Assembly (NCBI GenBank): GCA_963797175.1 | Contig: CAWCOL010000008.1 | Location: forward strand, 186,001 to 250,000 | DNA: 64,000 nucleotides | Reading direction: 5' to 3' | DNA from: DATLLN01 sp963797175 | GTDB taxonomy: Bacteria; Actinomycetota; Thermoleophilia; Gaiellales; JAICJC01 | In this document: positions 8,482 to 17,350 of the stretch, piece by piece | Layout: each line of letters starts with the position of its first letter | Numbering within the stretch: the stretch's first letter is position 1 | Program-made: the position numbers and the translations under genes | Notes under the pieces: model-generated | What the model saw: the letters and a program-made list of their open reading frames with translations, nothing else | Database searches by the model: none | What the model was told of the DNA's origin: nothing

Positions 8482-9971
8482 GCCGGCCGGTCGCGCTGGT
8501 GGTGCTGGACGGCTGGGGCCTCGCCGCCGCCGGCCCGGGCAACGCGATCGAGCAGGCGGACACGCCCACCTTCGACCGCATCTGGGCCACCTGCCCGCAC
8601 ACCACCCTGGAGGCGTCGGGCCGCGCGGTCGGCCTGCCCGAGGGGCAGCAGGGCAACTCCGAGGTGGGCCACCTCAACCTCGGCGCCGGCCGCGTCGTGC
8701 GCCAGGACCTGGTGCGGATCGAGGAGGAGATCGCGTCTGGTGCCTTCTTCGACAACGAGGTGCTGGTCGATGCCTGCCGCCGAGCGCGGGGAACCGCGCT
8801 GCACCTGGTCGGGCTGGTCTCCGACGGCGGCGTGCACAGCCACATCGACCAGCTGCTGGCGCTGATCGAGCTGGCGGGACGGCAGGGAGTGGAGGAGGTG
8901 CACGTGCACGCCTTCACGGACGGCCGCGACGTCTCGCCCACCAGCGGCGCCGGCTTCCTCGAGCGCGTGCCGCACGTCGCGACCGTGTGCGGCCGCTACT
9001 TCGGGATGGACCGCGACCGCCGCTGGGACCGCACGAAGCGTGCCTACGACGCGATCGTCTACGGCGTCGGCGGCCGCGTGGAGGACGCCGCGGCCGCGGT
9101 GCGGGCGAGCTACGAGGCAGGCGTCACCGACGAGTTCGTCGAGCCGGTCGTGATCGGCGACCCGGCGGCCGGGCGGATCCGCGGTGGCGACAGCGTGATC
9201 GCCTTCAACTTCCGGCCCGACCGGATGCGCCAGCTTGTGCGGGCGCTGATCGAACCGGGCTTCGCCGAGTTCGACCGCGGTGCCGATCCGCCCCGCCCGC
9301 ACCTGGTGCAGATGACGCTCTTCTCCGAGGACTTCGACGCGCCCGTCGCCTACCCGAAGGAGCCGCTCGACGCCGTGCTGGCGGGGACGCTGGCCGGTGC
9401 CGGCATCGCCCAGCTGCACGTCGCCGAGACCGAGAAGTACCCGCACGTGACCTACTTCTTCGACGGCGGCCGCGAGCACCGCGGCGACGGCGAGCGGTGG
9501 CAGCTGGTCGATTCGCCGCGCGACGTGCCCACCTACGACCACAAGCCGGAGATGAGCGCGGCGGGTGTCGCGACGACGTTCGCCGACGGGTTCCGCACCG
9601 GCGCCTACGGTTTCGGGCTGATCAACTTCGCCAACGCCGACATGGTCGGCCACACCGGCGTGATCCCCGCCGTCGTCACGGCGGTCGAGACGGTTGACCG
9701 CTGCCTGGCCACGGTGCTGATCGCGGCCGAGGAGGCCGGCGGGGTCTGCCTCGTCACCGCCGATCACGGGAACGCCGAGCGGATGCTGGAGCCGGACGGC
9801 TCCCCGCACACCGCGCACACCACCAGCCCCGTGCCGCTGGTGGTGGTCGGCGCCGACGTCCGCCTCCGCGACGGCGGGCGCCTGTCCGACGTCGCACCGA
9901 CCGTGCTCGAGCTGCTCGGGCTGGAGCGCCCCGAGGCGATGGGCGGCCGGTCGCTGATCGCCGGCGGCTGA
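8478..9971 (+). CDS. gpmI: 2,3-bisphosphoglycerate-independent phosphoglycerate mutase
   Basis: Converts 3-phosphoglycerate to 2-phosphoglycerate without a bisphosphoglycerate cofactor, using two metal ions. The 497-residue product has the alkaline-phosphatase-superfamily signature: VLDGWG at the start, the phosphorylated Ser in GNSEVGHLNLGAGR, HVHAFTDGRD, FNFRPDRMRQL, NFANADMVGHTG and TADHGNAE. The ATG overlaps the tpi stop (ATGA). In many actinobacteria secG follows tpi; here gpmI takes that place, extending the glycolytic operon by one more step. Confidence 0.97.
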   Translation: MSRPVALVVLDGWGLAAAGPGNAIEQADTPTFDRIWATCPHTTLEASGRAVGLPEGQQGNSEVGHLNLGAGRVVRQDLVRIEEEIASGAFFDNEVLVDACRRARGTALHLVGLVSDGGVHSHIDQLLALIELAGRQGVEEVHVHAFTDGRDVSPTSGAGFLERVPHVATVCGRYFGMDRDRRWDRTKRAYDAIVYGVGGRVEDAAAAVRASYEAGVTDEFVEPVVIGDPAAGRIRGGDSVIAFNFRPDRMRQLVRALIEPGFAEFDRGADPPRPHLVQMTLFSEDFDAPVAYPKEPLDAVLAGTLAGAGIAQLHVAETEKYPHVTYFFDGGREHRGDGERWQLVDSPRDVPTYDHKPEMSAAGVATTFADGFRTGAYGFGLINFANADMVGHTGVIPAVVTAVETVDRCLATVLIAAEEAGGVCLVTADHGNAERMLEPDGSPHTAHTTSPVPLVVVGADVRLRDGGRLSDVAPTVLELLGLERPEAMGGRSLIAGG

Positions 9972-10013
9972 GCGACGTGTTGTGCCTCCTGGTACGACCG
10001 CCTCGCCCAGGTG

Positions 10014-10019
10014 TATAGT
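10014..10019 (+). promoter_or_regulatory. Candidate -10 element before the ECF sigma gene
   Basis: TATAGT lies 33 bases upstream of the TTG start at 10053 in the gap after gpmI. No convincing -35 at the standard distance was found, so the call is weak. Confidence 0.35.
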
Positions 10020-10052
10020 CCGCGGCGGTTCTTGTAGCCCTCCCGACGTACC

Positions 10053-10631
10053 TTGGCCCTCGCACAACCCGACCCTGACATCCTGCGCCGCGCGCGGCGC
10101 GGCGACGAGCGCGCCTTTGCCGTGATCGTGCGGCAATATCAGACGCCGCTCTACAACTACGTCGCCCGGGTGCTGGCCAATGATCGGTCGCTCGCCGAGG
10201 ATCTCTGCCAGGAGGTCTTCCTGCGCGTCTACCAGGCGCTGCCCGGCTTCGACAACCGCTGCCAGTTCACCACCTGGCTGTTCCAGGTCGCGAAGCACCG
10301 GGTCGTGGACGAGCTGCGGGCCCGCGAGCGCCGCGGCCGGCCCTCGGTCGAGCTCGACGCCGTGCCGCACCTGACGCTGACGCCCCCGCCGTCGGACTCC
10401 ATCGAGGAGATGGACATCGTCTGGCGGGCGATCGGCACGCTCAACGTCGACCTGAAGATGGCGCTGCTCCTGCGCGACGTGGTCGGCCTCTCGTATGCCG
10501 AGATCGCCGACGCGCTGGAGACGACGCTGGCCACCGTCAAGTGGCGGATCTACAAGGGGCGCGAGATCGTCGCCGCCGAGTTGTCGCGCGAGGGCTTCGG
10601 CCGCTCGACGCGCCCGCGCCGCTCGGCCTGA
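10053..10631 (+). CDS. RNA polymerase ECF-type sigma factor
   Basis: Extracytoplasmic-function sigma factor of 192 residues. Region 2 is clear (RGDERAFAVIVRQYQ, LAEDLCQEVFLRVYQ, FTTWLFQVAKHRVVDELR), followed by a linker and region 4 with helix-turn-helix (LSYAEIADALETTLATVKWRIYKGRE). The TTG at 10053 is the only start possible, because an in-frame TAG lies at 10035-10037 and no ATG or GTG follows before region 2. No anti-sigma factor gene is adjacent: the next gene is convergent. Target genes and inducing signal cannot be inferred. Confidence 0.93.
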   Translation: MALAQPDPDILRRARRGDERAFAVIVRQYQTPLYNYVARVLANDRSLAEDLCQEVFLRVYQALPGFDNRCQFTTWLFQVAKHRVVDELRARERRGRPSVELDAVPHLTLTPPPSDSIEEMDIVWRAIGTLNVDLKMALLLRDVVGLSYAEIADALETTLATVKWRIYKGREIVAAELSREGFGRSTRPRRSA

Positions 10632-10642
10632 CCCCGGGCCGG

Positions 10643-11374
10643 CTACCTCCCGTCGGCCAGCCGGGTGGCGAGCGAGACGGGCAGCCCCGCCTCGACGATG
10701 GCCGTCTGCGTCCGCGCGATGTCGTACTCGATCCGCCGCCACGACGCCGTGCCGGCGTCCAGGTCGAGCAGCATGTACGCCGCCCGCGGGTCGCCGTCGC
10801 GCGGCTGCCCGACCGAGCCGGGGTTCAGCAGCTGCTTGCCCTCGACCAGCTCGATCGTGCCCTCGGACGCGTAGCCGCCGCCGGCCCGGCGGTCGCCCTC
10901 CGTGTAGTGGAGCGGGATGTGGCTGTGGCCGATCAGCGCCACGCGGCTGCCCTGGAGACGCAGGCAGGCGGATGCCGTGACGTCGTCGATCACGTACTCC
11001 CAGATCGGGTCGCGGATGCTGGCGTGGTACAGCTCGACCCCGTTGCGCGCGCCGAACGGGCGCAGCGCCGCCAGCTGCGCCATCGCCGCCTCGCTCATCA
11101 CCTTGCGCGTCCACTGGGCCGCCTCGCCGGCGTCGTGGGCGAACACCTGGCTGCTGATCGCCCCGGAGACGACCATGTCGTGGTTCCCGGCCAGGCAGAC
11201 CGCCGACCGCTCGAGCACGATCGTGAGGCAGCGCTCGGGCTCGGGGCCATAGCCGACCATGTCGCCCAGGCACCAGATCTCGGAGGGAGCGGGATCTTCG
11301 GCCTCGATCGCGGTCAGCACCGACTCGAGCGCCGACAGGTTGCCGTGGACGTCGGAGATGATGGCGGCTCGCAC
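10643..11374 (-). CDS. Calcineurin-like metallophosphoesterase (YfcE/MJ0936-like)
   Basis: Two-metal phosphoesterase of 243 residues, the single-domain type that acts on phosphodiesters or small phosphomonoesters. Metal ligands are visible in order: DVHGN (residues 8-12), GDMVGYG, GNHDMV, and the C-terminal GHSHIPL. The real substrate is unknown. The GTG at 11374 places the DxH motif eight residues from the start, as usual. It is convergent with the ECF sigma gene and divergent from the M48 peptidase gene, with 23 bp between the two start codons. Confidence 0.9.
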   Translation of the reverse strand: MRAAIISDVHGNLSALESVLTAIEAEDPAPSEIWCLGDMVGYGPEPERCLTIVLERSAVCLAGNHDMVVSGAISSQVFAHDAGEAAQWTRKVMSEAAMAQLAALRPFGARNGVELYHASIRDPIWEYVIDDVTASACLRLQGSRVALIGHSHIPLHYTEGDRRAGGGYASEGTIELVEGKQLLNPGSVGQPRDGDPRAAYMLLDLDAGTASWRRIEYDIARTQTAIVEAGLPVSLATRLADGR

Positions 11375-11382
11375 GGGATCGC

Positions 11383-11389
11383 TACTCTA
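11383..11389. promoter_or_regulatory. Overlapping divergent -10 elements (phosphoesterase / M48 peptidase)
   Basis: The heptamer TACTCTA contains TACTCT on the plus strand (11383-11388), nine bases before the GTG at 11398, and TAGAGT on the minus strand (11389-11384), nine bases before the GTG at 11374. The two promoters would compete for polymerase inside a 23-bp spacer. Confidence 0.45.
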
Positions 11390-11397
11390 CTTGCGCC

Positions 11398-12546
11398 GTG
11401 CGACGTGCCCTCCTGCTCGTGCTGCCGGCTGTGGTGGGTGTGGCGCTGCTCTGGCCGCGCGACCTGCCGCCGGCCCCGCCTCACGTCCCGGCCTCCGCGG
11501 CGTTCACGCCCGCCGACATCGCCCATGCGCACGCCTACCGGGCCGGCGTCGACCGGCTGCTGCTGGGCGTCTGGCTGGCGCCGGTCGCGGCCGCCGGGCT
11601 CGTCGTGCTGGTGCGGCGGCGCCTGCGTGCGCTGCGCCGCCCCGTCTGGGCCGCCGCCGTCACCGGGCTCGCCGTGTCCGTTGCGGTGCTGCCGTTCACC
11701 TACGAGCTCCACCGCCGCGCCGTCCACGCAGGGCTCGATCTGCGCAGCGACGGTGCCTGGCTGAGCGATGCGCTGGTTTCCGCGGCGGAGATGACGGTCG
11801 CCGTCGCCGTCGGCTATGTGGTCGTCGCCTGGCTGGCCCGGCGGTTCGGCGCGGTGGTCGCCGGGCTGGGCCTGGCGGCGGTGGTCGCCGTCGTCGTCAT
11901 CGGCCAGCCGCTCGCCGAGACCTCCACGCATCCCGTGCGCAACCCGGCCATCCTGGCCGAGGCGGACCGGCTGGAGCGGACGATGGGGGTGCATCCCGAC
12001 CTGGTGATCGCGGCGAACGGGGAGTCGAGCAGGGCGGAGAACGCCGAGACCACCGGTGTGGGGCCGACCGCCCAGGTGGCGATCGACGAGACGTTCGCTC
12101 GGTCGGCGTCGCCGTCCCAGATGCGTGCGCTGCTGGCCCACGAGCTGGGGCACGTGCAGCGCCACCACATCCTCAAGGGCCTGGTGCTGTTCGCGCTGCT
12201 TGCCGTGCCGGCCGTGGCGCTGATCCTGCGGGTGGTGCGGCGGCGGATGGGGATGAGCCTGCGCGACCCGGCCACCGTCCCCGTCGTCCTGTTCGCAGTG
12301 CTGCTGGTGACCACGCTGGCAACGCCGCTGGCGTTTGCCTACTCGCGGCGGGTGGAGGCGGAGGCCGACTGGGCCGGGCTGCGAGCGACGCGGGACGGCC
12401 CGGGGATGGCCGCGCTCCAGCAGCACCTGGCGCTGGCCGACCTGAGCGACCCGAAGCCGCCCCGCTGGGCGGTGTGGCTGCTGTTCGACCACCCGCCCGT
12501 GATGGAGCGGATCGCGGTCGCGCGCGCCTACTCGGGCTCGTCGTAG
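11398..12546 (+). CDS. M48-family membrane metalloprotease (CAAX prenyl protease 1/Ste24-like)
   Basis: Integral membrane zinc peptidase of 382 residues. Hydrophobic segments lie at roughly 4-18, 50-75, 80-105 and 125-175; the catalytic HELGH sits near residue 248 (LAHELGHVQRHH), two further membrane segments follow, and the third zinc ligand is probably the Glu in RRVEAEADWAGL near 320. The layout matches Ste24/HtpX-type proteases used in membrane protein quality control; the isoprenyl processing of the eukaryotic enzyme should not be assumed. Its 3' end overlaps the convergent DUF3467 gene by 19 bases. Confidence 0.87.
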   Translation: MRRALLLVLPAVVGVALLWPRDLPPAPPHVPASAAFTPADIAHAHAYRAGVDRLLLGVWLAPVAAAGLVVLVRRRLRALRRPVWAAAVTGLAVSVAVLPFTYELHRRAVHAGLDLRSDGAWLSDALVSAAEMTVAVAVGYVVVAWLARRFGAVVAGLGLAAVVAVVVIGQPLAETSTHPVRNPAILAEADRLERTMGVHPDLVIAANGESSRAENAETTGVGPTAQVAIDETFARSASPSQMRALLAHELGHVQRHHILKGLVLFALLAVPAVALILRVVRRRMGMSLRDPATVPVVLFAVLLVTTLATPLAFAYSRRVEAEADWAGLRATRDGPGMAALQQHLALADLSDPKPPRWAVWLLFDHPPVMERIAVARAYSGSS

Positions 12547-12842
12547 AGGTCGTTCTCGTCCGCGATCTCGGGGAGGTTCTTGATCCCCTCGCGGGCGCTC
12601 CACTTGGAGTAGTTGTCCTGCATCGCCTCCATCAGCTCGCGCATGAACCGCGGCGAGAGGTTGACGCGCGACACCACGACGCCGGGCACCTCCTCGTCCT
12701 CGACCTCGTGGTCGACGCGGGCGAACGTGATGGTGAATTCGTAGTCGGAGTGGCTGACGTTGGCGAAGTTCGCGTAGACGCCGGCCATGATCTCCGGCGT
12801 GAAGTGGATGTTGAGATGACGGTCTGGTGGGTTGTCGTCCAT
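12528..12842 (-). CDS. DUF3467 family protein
   Basis: Small soluble protein of 104 residues with the DUF3467 pattern: a YANFANVSHSDYEFTITFA strand near the start, then VVSRVNLSPRFMRELMEAMQDNYSKW. The function of the family is unknown. The ATG at 12842 is preferred over an in-frame GTG at 12851 because TAGGGT lies seven bases upstream (12850-12855), the leaderless layout seen throughout the window. It is divergent from argS with 41 bp between starts. Confidence 0.85.
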   Translation of the reverse strand: MDDNPPDRHLNIHFTPEIMAGVYANFANVSHSDYEFTITFARVDHEVEDEEVPGVVVSRVNLSPRFMRELMEAMQDNYSKWSAREGIKNLPEIADENDLYDEPE

Positions 12843-12849
12843 GGCTGCC

Positions 12850-12877
12850 ACCCTAACAGGGTGACCCCCTCTACCAT
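12850..12877. promoter_or_regulatory. Divergent leaderless-type promoters (DUF3467 / argS)
   Basis: TAGGGT on the minus strand (12855-12850) lies seven bases before the DUF3467 ATG. TACCAT on the plus strand (12872-12877) lies six bases before the argS ATG at 12884. Neither gene has a Shine-Dalgarno sequence. Confidence 0.55.
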
Positions 12878-12883
12878 CCCCGC

Positions 12884-14468
12884 ATGAGCGGATCGGTCCT
12901 GGCTGAGCTGGCTGCGCCCCTTGCGGCCGCCGTCGCCGGGGTGGGAGGCGATGGCGCCTCGCTGCGGCTCGAGCGCCCGTCCGACCCGCAGCACGGGGAC
13001 TATGCGAGCGGCGTCGCGATGGCGCTGGCGAAGCCGCTGCGGAGCGCGCCGCGCGACATCGCTGGCCAGATCGTCGAGCGGCTGGAGTCGCCCTGGCTGA
13101 CCGGCGCCGAGATCGCCGGTCCAGGGTTCATCAACCTGCGGGTGACGCCGTCCTGGCTGGGCCACGTCGTCGGCCGGGTGCTGGACGAGGGCGAGCGCTA
13201 CGGCGCCGGCGCCGCCGCCAAGCCACAGCGGGTGCAGGTCGAGTACGTCAGCGCCAACCCGGTCGGCCCGCTGACCGTGGGCAGCGCCCGCAACGCGGCC
13301 TACGGCGACGCGCTGTCCCGCCTGTTCGCCTTCGCCGGCCACGAGGTCTCGCGCGAGTACTACTTCAACGACGCCGGCCGCCAGATCGACCTGTTCGGTG
13401 CCTCGCTGGCCGCCCGCGCGCGGGGCGAGGAGCCACCCGAGGACGGCTACCAGGGCGCCTACGTCGCCGAGGTCGCCGCGTCGCTCGGGCTCCCGCCGGA
13501 TGCGCCGGACGAGGAGTGGTCGCGCCTGGGGACGGCGGCGATGATGGCCGAGATCCGGACGACGCTGGAGCGGTTCCGGGTCGAGTTCGACTCGTGGTTC
13601 CGGGAGCGGTCGCTGTACGAGGACGGGTCGGTGGAGCGCACCATCGAGCGGCTGAAGACGTCGGGGCACACCTACGAGCAGGACGGCGCGCTGTGGTTCC
13701 GCTCGACCGACTTCGGCGACGACAAGGACCGCGTCATCCTCCGCTCGAACGGCAAGCCCAGCTACTTCGCCGGCGACCTCGCCTACATCGTCTCCAAGCT
13801 CGAGCGCGGGTTCGACACCGCGGTCTACGTGCTCGGCGCCGACCACCACGGCTACGCGCCCCGGCTGAAGGGAGCCGGCGCTGCGCTGGGCTACGAGCCC
13901 GACCGGGTGGACGTGCAGATCTACCAGCTGATCCACCTCAAGGGCGGCCGCATGTCGAAGCGGTCGGGGCTGCTGGTGACGCTGGACGACCTGCTCGACC
14001 AGATCGGGACGGACGCCGCCCGGCTGGCGCTGGTGCAGCGCTCGCACGACCAGACGATCGACCTCGACCTCGACCTGCTCGTCAGCCAGAACGCCGGAGA
14101 ACCCGGTCTACTACAGCCAGTACGCGCACGCCCGCATCGCCGGCATCCTGCGCAAGGCCGGCGACGACGCGGCCGGTGCGCGCCCGCAGCCCGGCTGGGA
14201 GCCGGTCGAGGAGGAGCGTGCACTGGTCAAGCAGCTCGCCGACTTCCCCGACCTGGTGGCCGAGGCCGCCGAGCGGCGCGGCCCGCACCGGGTCGTCGGC
14301 TACGTGCAGGACACGGCCCGCGCGTTCCACCGCTTCTACACGGAGTGCCCGGTGCTCCCGGCCGAGCCCGAGCTGCGGGTGAGCCGGCTGGCGCTGTGCG
14401 AGGCGACCCGCCAGGTGGTCGCCACCGCCCTCGACCTGATCGGGGTCGAGGCGCCAGACACCATGTAG
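12884..14468 (+). CDS. argS: Arginyl-tRNA synthetase, interrupted by a +1 frameshift
   Basis: Charges tRNA-Arg. The N-terminal tRNA-recognition domain, the class I catalytic core (SANPVGPLTVGSARN, KGGRMSKRSG) and the C-terminal DALR anticodon-binding domain (ARAFHRFYTECPVL) are present, but the last 120 residues are in another frame. Deleting one G from the GG at about 14094-14095 restores QNAENPVYYSQYAHARIAG and gives 527 residues. The usual HVGH of the ATP-binding motif reads TVGS here, so both HIGH histidines are replaced; similar degenerate forms occur in some ArgS lineages. The gene is essential, so the frameshift is probably artefactual. Confidence 0.88.
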
Positions 14469-14473
14469 GCGGG

Positions 14474-15595
14474 TCAGCCTGCGTTCAGCAGGCTGCCGGC
14501 GGCCTCGATCGCCCGGATCCCGACCGCGCGCAGGTCGTCGTCGAGCGGGTCGGGCCAGGTCGAGAGCATCGACGGCGACCAGCTCGCGCCGGGCGGTCGA
14601 CGTAGATCATCTGCCCGTGGATGCCGAGCGCCATCAGGATCCCGGCCGGGTCGCGCACCCACCACTGGTTGCGGTAGTGGCCGTCCGGCATCATCTCCAC
14701 GCGGTCGCCGGCCAGCCAGGCGCGCCGGCACTCCTCGTCGCCGCGGATCGTGTCCTCGATCCACGCCTCCGGGACGATGCCGCTCGCCGCCGGTGCGCAC
14801 CAGCTCGCCGAAGCGGGCGAGGTCGCGCAGCGTGGCGCACATGCCGCCGTCGGCGAGCGCGTTGCCCGCTGGTCGACGGTCATGTCGGCGTCCTGCTCGG
14901 CGCCGATCCGCGACCACAGCTCGCGGCTGACGACCTCGGAGTAGGGGGCGCCGCCGGTCCGCTCGACCAGCCAGCCGAGCAGGTCGGTGAGGATCGAGCG
15001 GTACTCGAACCGCTCGCCGTGCGCCGTCGCGTTGGTCAGGCCGGCGATGTACGTCCACAGGTCGGGCGCGCTGCTCGCCCGGCTCCGGCGGGCTCCAGCC
15101 CATCACCGTCTCGTACACGCGGACGTCCGCCTCGGGGTCGACGTAGTCCTCGTTGAACTTCGTGCCCGATCGCATGTCGAGCGCGTGGCGCACGGTGCAG
15201 CCGTCCAATGCCGTGCCGGCCAGCTCGGGCAGGTGGTCGGAGACGGCTCGCGCTCGGGGTCGATCGCGCCCTGCTCGGCCAGGATCCCGACCACCATGCC
15301 GCACACCGACTTCGATCACCGACTGCATCAGGTGCGTCGAGCCGGCATCCATCCCGGTCGAGTAGTGCTCGGCGGCGATCGCGCCGCGGTGCAGCACCAG
15401 CAGCCCGTCGCACCAGGTGTGGTCGAGCACCGGTGCCAGGATGTCGGTCAGCTCGTCGTGCTCTGCCCGGGGCAGCAGCGAGGGTGGGCCGACGCCGCGG
15501 CGGATGCGGGCGGTGGGGATGATCTCGCGGACGTGCTGGTACGCCCAGCGGTGCTGAGGCGGCCGTTGCCAGTCGGCCAGGGTCGGACGGTCCAT
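14474..15595 (-). pseudogene. Serine hydrolase of the beta-lactamase/6-aminohexanoate-dimer hydrolase type, multiply frameshifted
   Basis: Penicillin-binding-protein-fold hydrolase. Reading across three frames recovers a coherent family member: WCDGLLVLHRGAIAAEHY, then S-V-S-K (the SxxK nucleophile motif) after removing one base near 15316, then MRSGTKFNEDY, the YRSILTDLLGWLVER region, ADGGMCATLRDLARFGELV and a C-terminal YRNQWWV..GILMALGIHGQMIYVD. At least six indels are needed, near 15316, 15250, 15075, 14870, 14793 and 14600. The ATG at 15595 has TAGCAT eight bases upstream. Because neighbouring genes are broken in the same way, low-quality sequence is as likely as true decay. Confidence 0.75.
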
Positions 15596-15603
15596 GACCC
15601 GCG

Positions 15604-15613
15604 ATGCTAGCCT
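15604..15613. promoter_or_regulatory. Overlapping divergent -10 elements sharing CTAG (hydrolase / small zinc-ribbon protein)
   Basis: ATGCTAGCCT holds TAGCAT on the minus strand (15609-15604), eight bases before the hydrolase ATG at 15595, and TAGCCT on the plus strand (15608-15613), seven bases before the ATG at 15621. The start codons are 25 bp apart. Confidence 0.5.
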
Positions 15614-15620
15614 GAACTCG

Positions 15621-15954
15621 ATGAGCGTTCCCACCGCTCCCTCCGTCTACGAGGTCGACGAGCTCTCGGAGATCCTCGCCGGGGAGGGCACCGACACCAA
15701 CGAGGGCGACTGGTACGCGATCCGCACCGATCCCTGGCCGTGCCCGGCGTGCGGCGAGGTGTTCGGCTAGGTCACCGCCTGCCACCACGTCGTCGTGGCG
15801 GAGAGCCGCGACGACCTGATCGACCACGCGGTGCGCTGCTCCCAGGTCGGGCCGCAACCCCAAGATCGTGCCGTACGAGGACGGGCTGCCGACCATCACG
15901 CTCTGGCAGTGGCGCGCGCTGGGCCGCCCGGTGCACGGGATCAAGAAGCCCTGA
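15621..15954 (+). pseudogene. Small zinc-ribbon-like hypothetical protein, with in-frame stop and frameshift
   Basis: Starts at ATG 15621 with a leaderless-type -10. The first 49 codons end in WPCPACGEVFG and are followed by TAG at 15768-15770; the same frame then continues with VTACHHVVVAE and RCSQVG. After one extra G near 15858 it reads RNPKIVPYEDGLPTITLWQWRALGRP to a TGA at 15952-15954. The reconstructed 110-residue protein has a CPAC knuckle and later His/Cys residues that could bind zinc. I do not recognise the family. The defects lie in the same error-rich patch as the flanking genes, so the gene may be intact in reality. Confidence 0.55.
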
Positions 15955-15956
15955 GC

Positions 15957-17284
15957 GACGCCCCCGCGATCGTGTGGTTCCGGCAGGACCTGCGGCTCGC
16001 GGACAACCCGGCGCTGCGGGCCGCGGCCGGCCGCGGCGGCCCGGTCATCCCGTGCTGATCTGGGCGCCGGAGGAGGAGGGCGGCTGGGAGCCGGGCGGCG
16101 CCTCGCGCTGGTGGCTGCACCGCTCGCTGGCCTCGCTCGATGCCGAGCTGCGGCGCCACGGCTCGCGGCTCGTCATCCGCCGCGGGCCGAGCCTGGAGGC
16201 GATCCGCGGGCTGATCGCCGAGACCGGGGCGGATGCCGTCTTCTGGAACCGCCGCTACGAGCCGCGCGCGGTCGAGCGCGACCGCGTGCTCAAGGCCGCC
16301 CTGCGCGACGACGGGATCGTCGCTCAGAGCAGCAACGCCGCGCTGCTGTTCGAGCCGTGGCACATCCACACCGGCACGGGCGGCCCCTACCAGGTGTTCA
16401 CGCCGTTCTGGAAGGCGTGCCTGGCCTCGGGCGAGCCGCCGGATCCGGAGCCGGCGCCCGACCGGATAGCGGCCCCGGAGCGCTGGCCGGCCGGCGTCGA
16501 GCTGGACGAGCTGGGGCTCGATCCGGACATGGCGTGGACGGAGGGGCTGGCCCGCGAGTGGACGCCCGGGGAGGCCGGGGCCGGCGAGCGGCTGGACGCG
16601 TTCCGCGAGGGGGCGCTGGGCGAGTACGCCGAGCGCCGCGAGCGGCCCGACGTGGCGGGCACGTCGCGGCTCTCGCCGCACCTGCACCACGGCGAGATCG
16701 GGCCCCGGCAGGTGTGGCACGACCTGCGCGGCCGCGGCCCCGGGATGGAGGCGCTCAAGTTCTTCTCCGAGCTGGGCTGGCGGGAGTTCTCCCACCATCT
16801 GCTCTATCACTTCCCGGCCACGCCGGAGCATCCGCTGAAGCAGGCGTTCGAGGACTTCCCCTGGCGCAGCGACGAGGGCGACCTGCGGGCGTGGCAGCAG
16901 GGCCGCACCGGCTCCCCGATCGTGGACGCCGGGATGCGGCAGCTGTGGGAGACCGGGTGGATGCACAACCGGGTGCGGATGGTGGCGGCGTCGTTCCTGG
17001 TCAAGGACCTGCTGTTGCCGTGGCAGGAGGGGGCGCGCTGGTTCTGGGACACGCTGGTCGATGCCGACCTCGCCAACAACACCCAGGGATGGCAGTGGAC
17101 GGCCGGCTGCGGCGCCGACGCGGCCCCGTACTTCCGGGTCTTCAACCCCGAGCTCCAGGCCGAGAAGTTCGACCCCGACGGGACGTACGTGGCGCGCTGG
17201 GTGGAGGAGCCGGCCGAACCGATCGTGGATCACGACCTGGCCCGCGACCGGGCGCTGTCGGCCTACGCCCGCATCCGTTCCTGA
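15957..17284 (+). CDS. phr: Deoxyribodipyrimidine photolyase (class I), with a -1 frameshift near its start
   Basis: FAD-dependent light-driven repair of UV-induced pyrimidine dimers. The N-terminal photolyase domain begins PAIVWFRQDLRLADNPAL; adding one C to the CCC at 16049-16051 joins it to VLIWAPEEEGGW in the next frame, which is open to 17284. FAD-domain signatures are complete: FFSELGWREFSHHLLYHFP, GRTGSPIVDAGMRQLW, MHNRVRMVAASFLVKDLL, FWDTLVDADLANN and WQWTAGCGADAAPYFR. The exact start codon is unclear, since no ATG or GTG precedes PAIVWF in the expected place; a CTG at 15951 or a local error are possible. The gene is close to the usual 440-470 residues. Confidence 0.88.
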
Positions 17285-17350
17285 ATGGGGGATTGCGCGG
17301 CGGCGCGCGGCCTGGATGATGGGAGTACCTCTCGTCCGGCAAGGAGCTCC

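Noticed and set aside
8235..11273. A 1012-codon open frame on the minus strand across gpmI and the sigma factor gene
   Set aside because: Antisense to gpmI and the ECF sigma factor with no recognisable domain except out-of-frame shadows.
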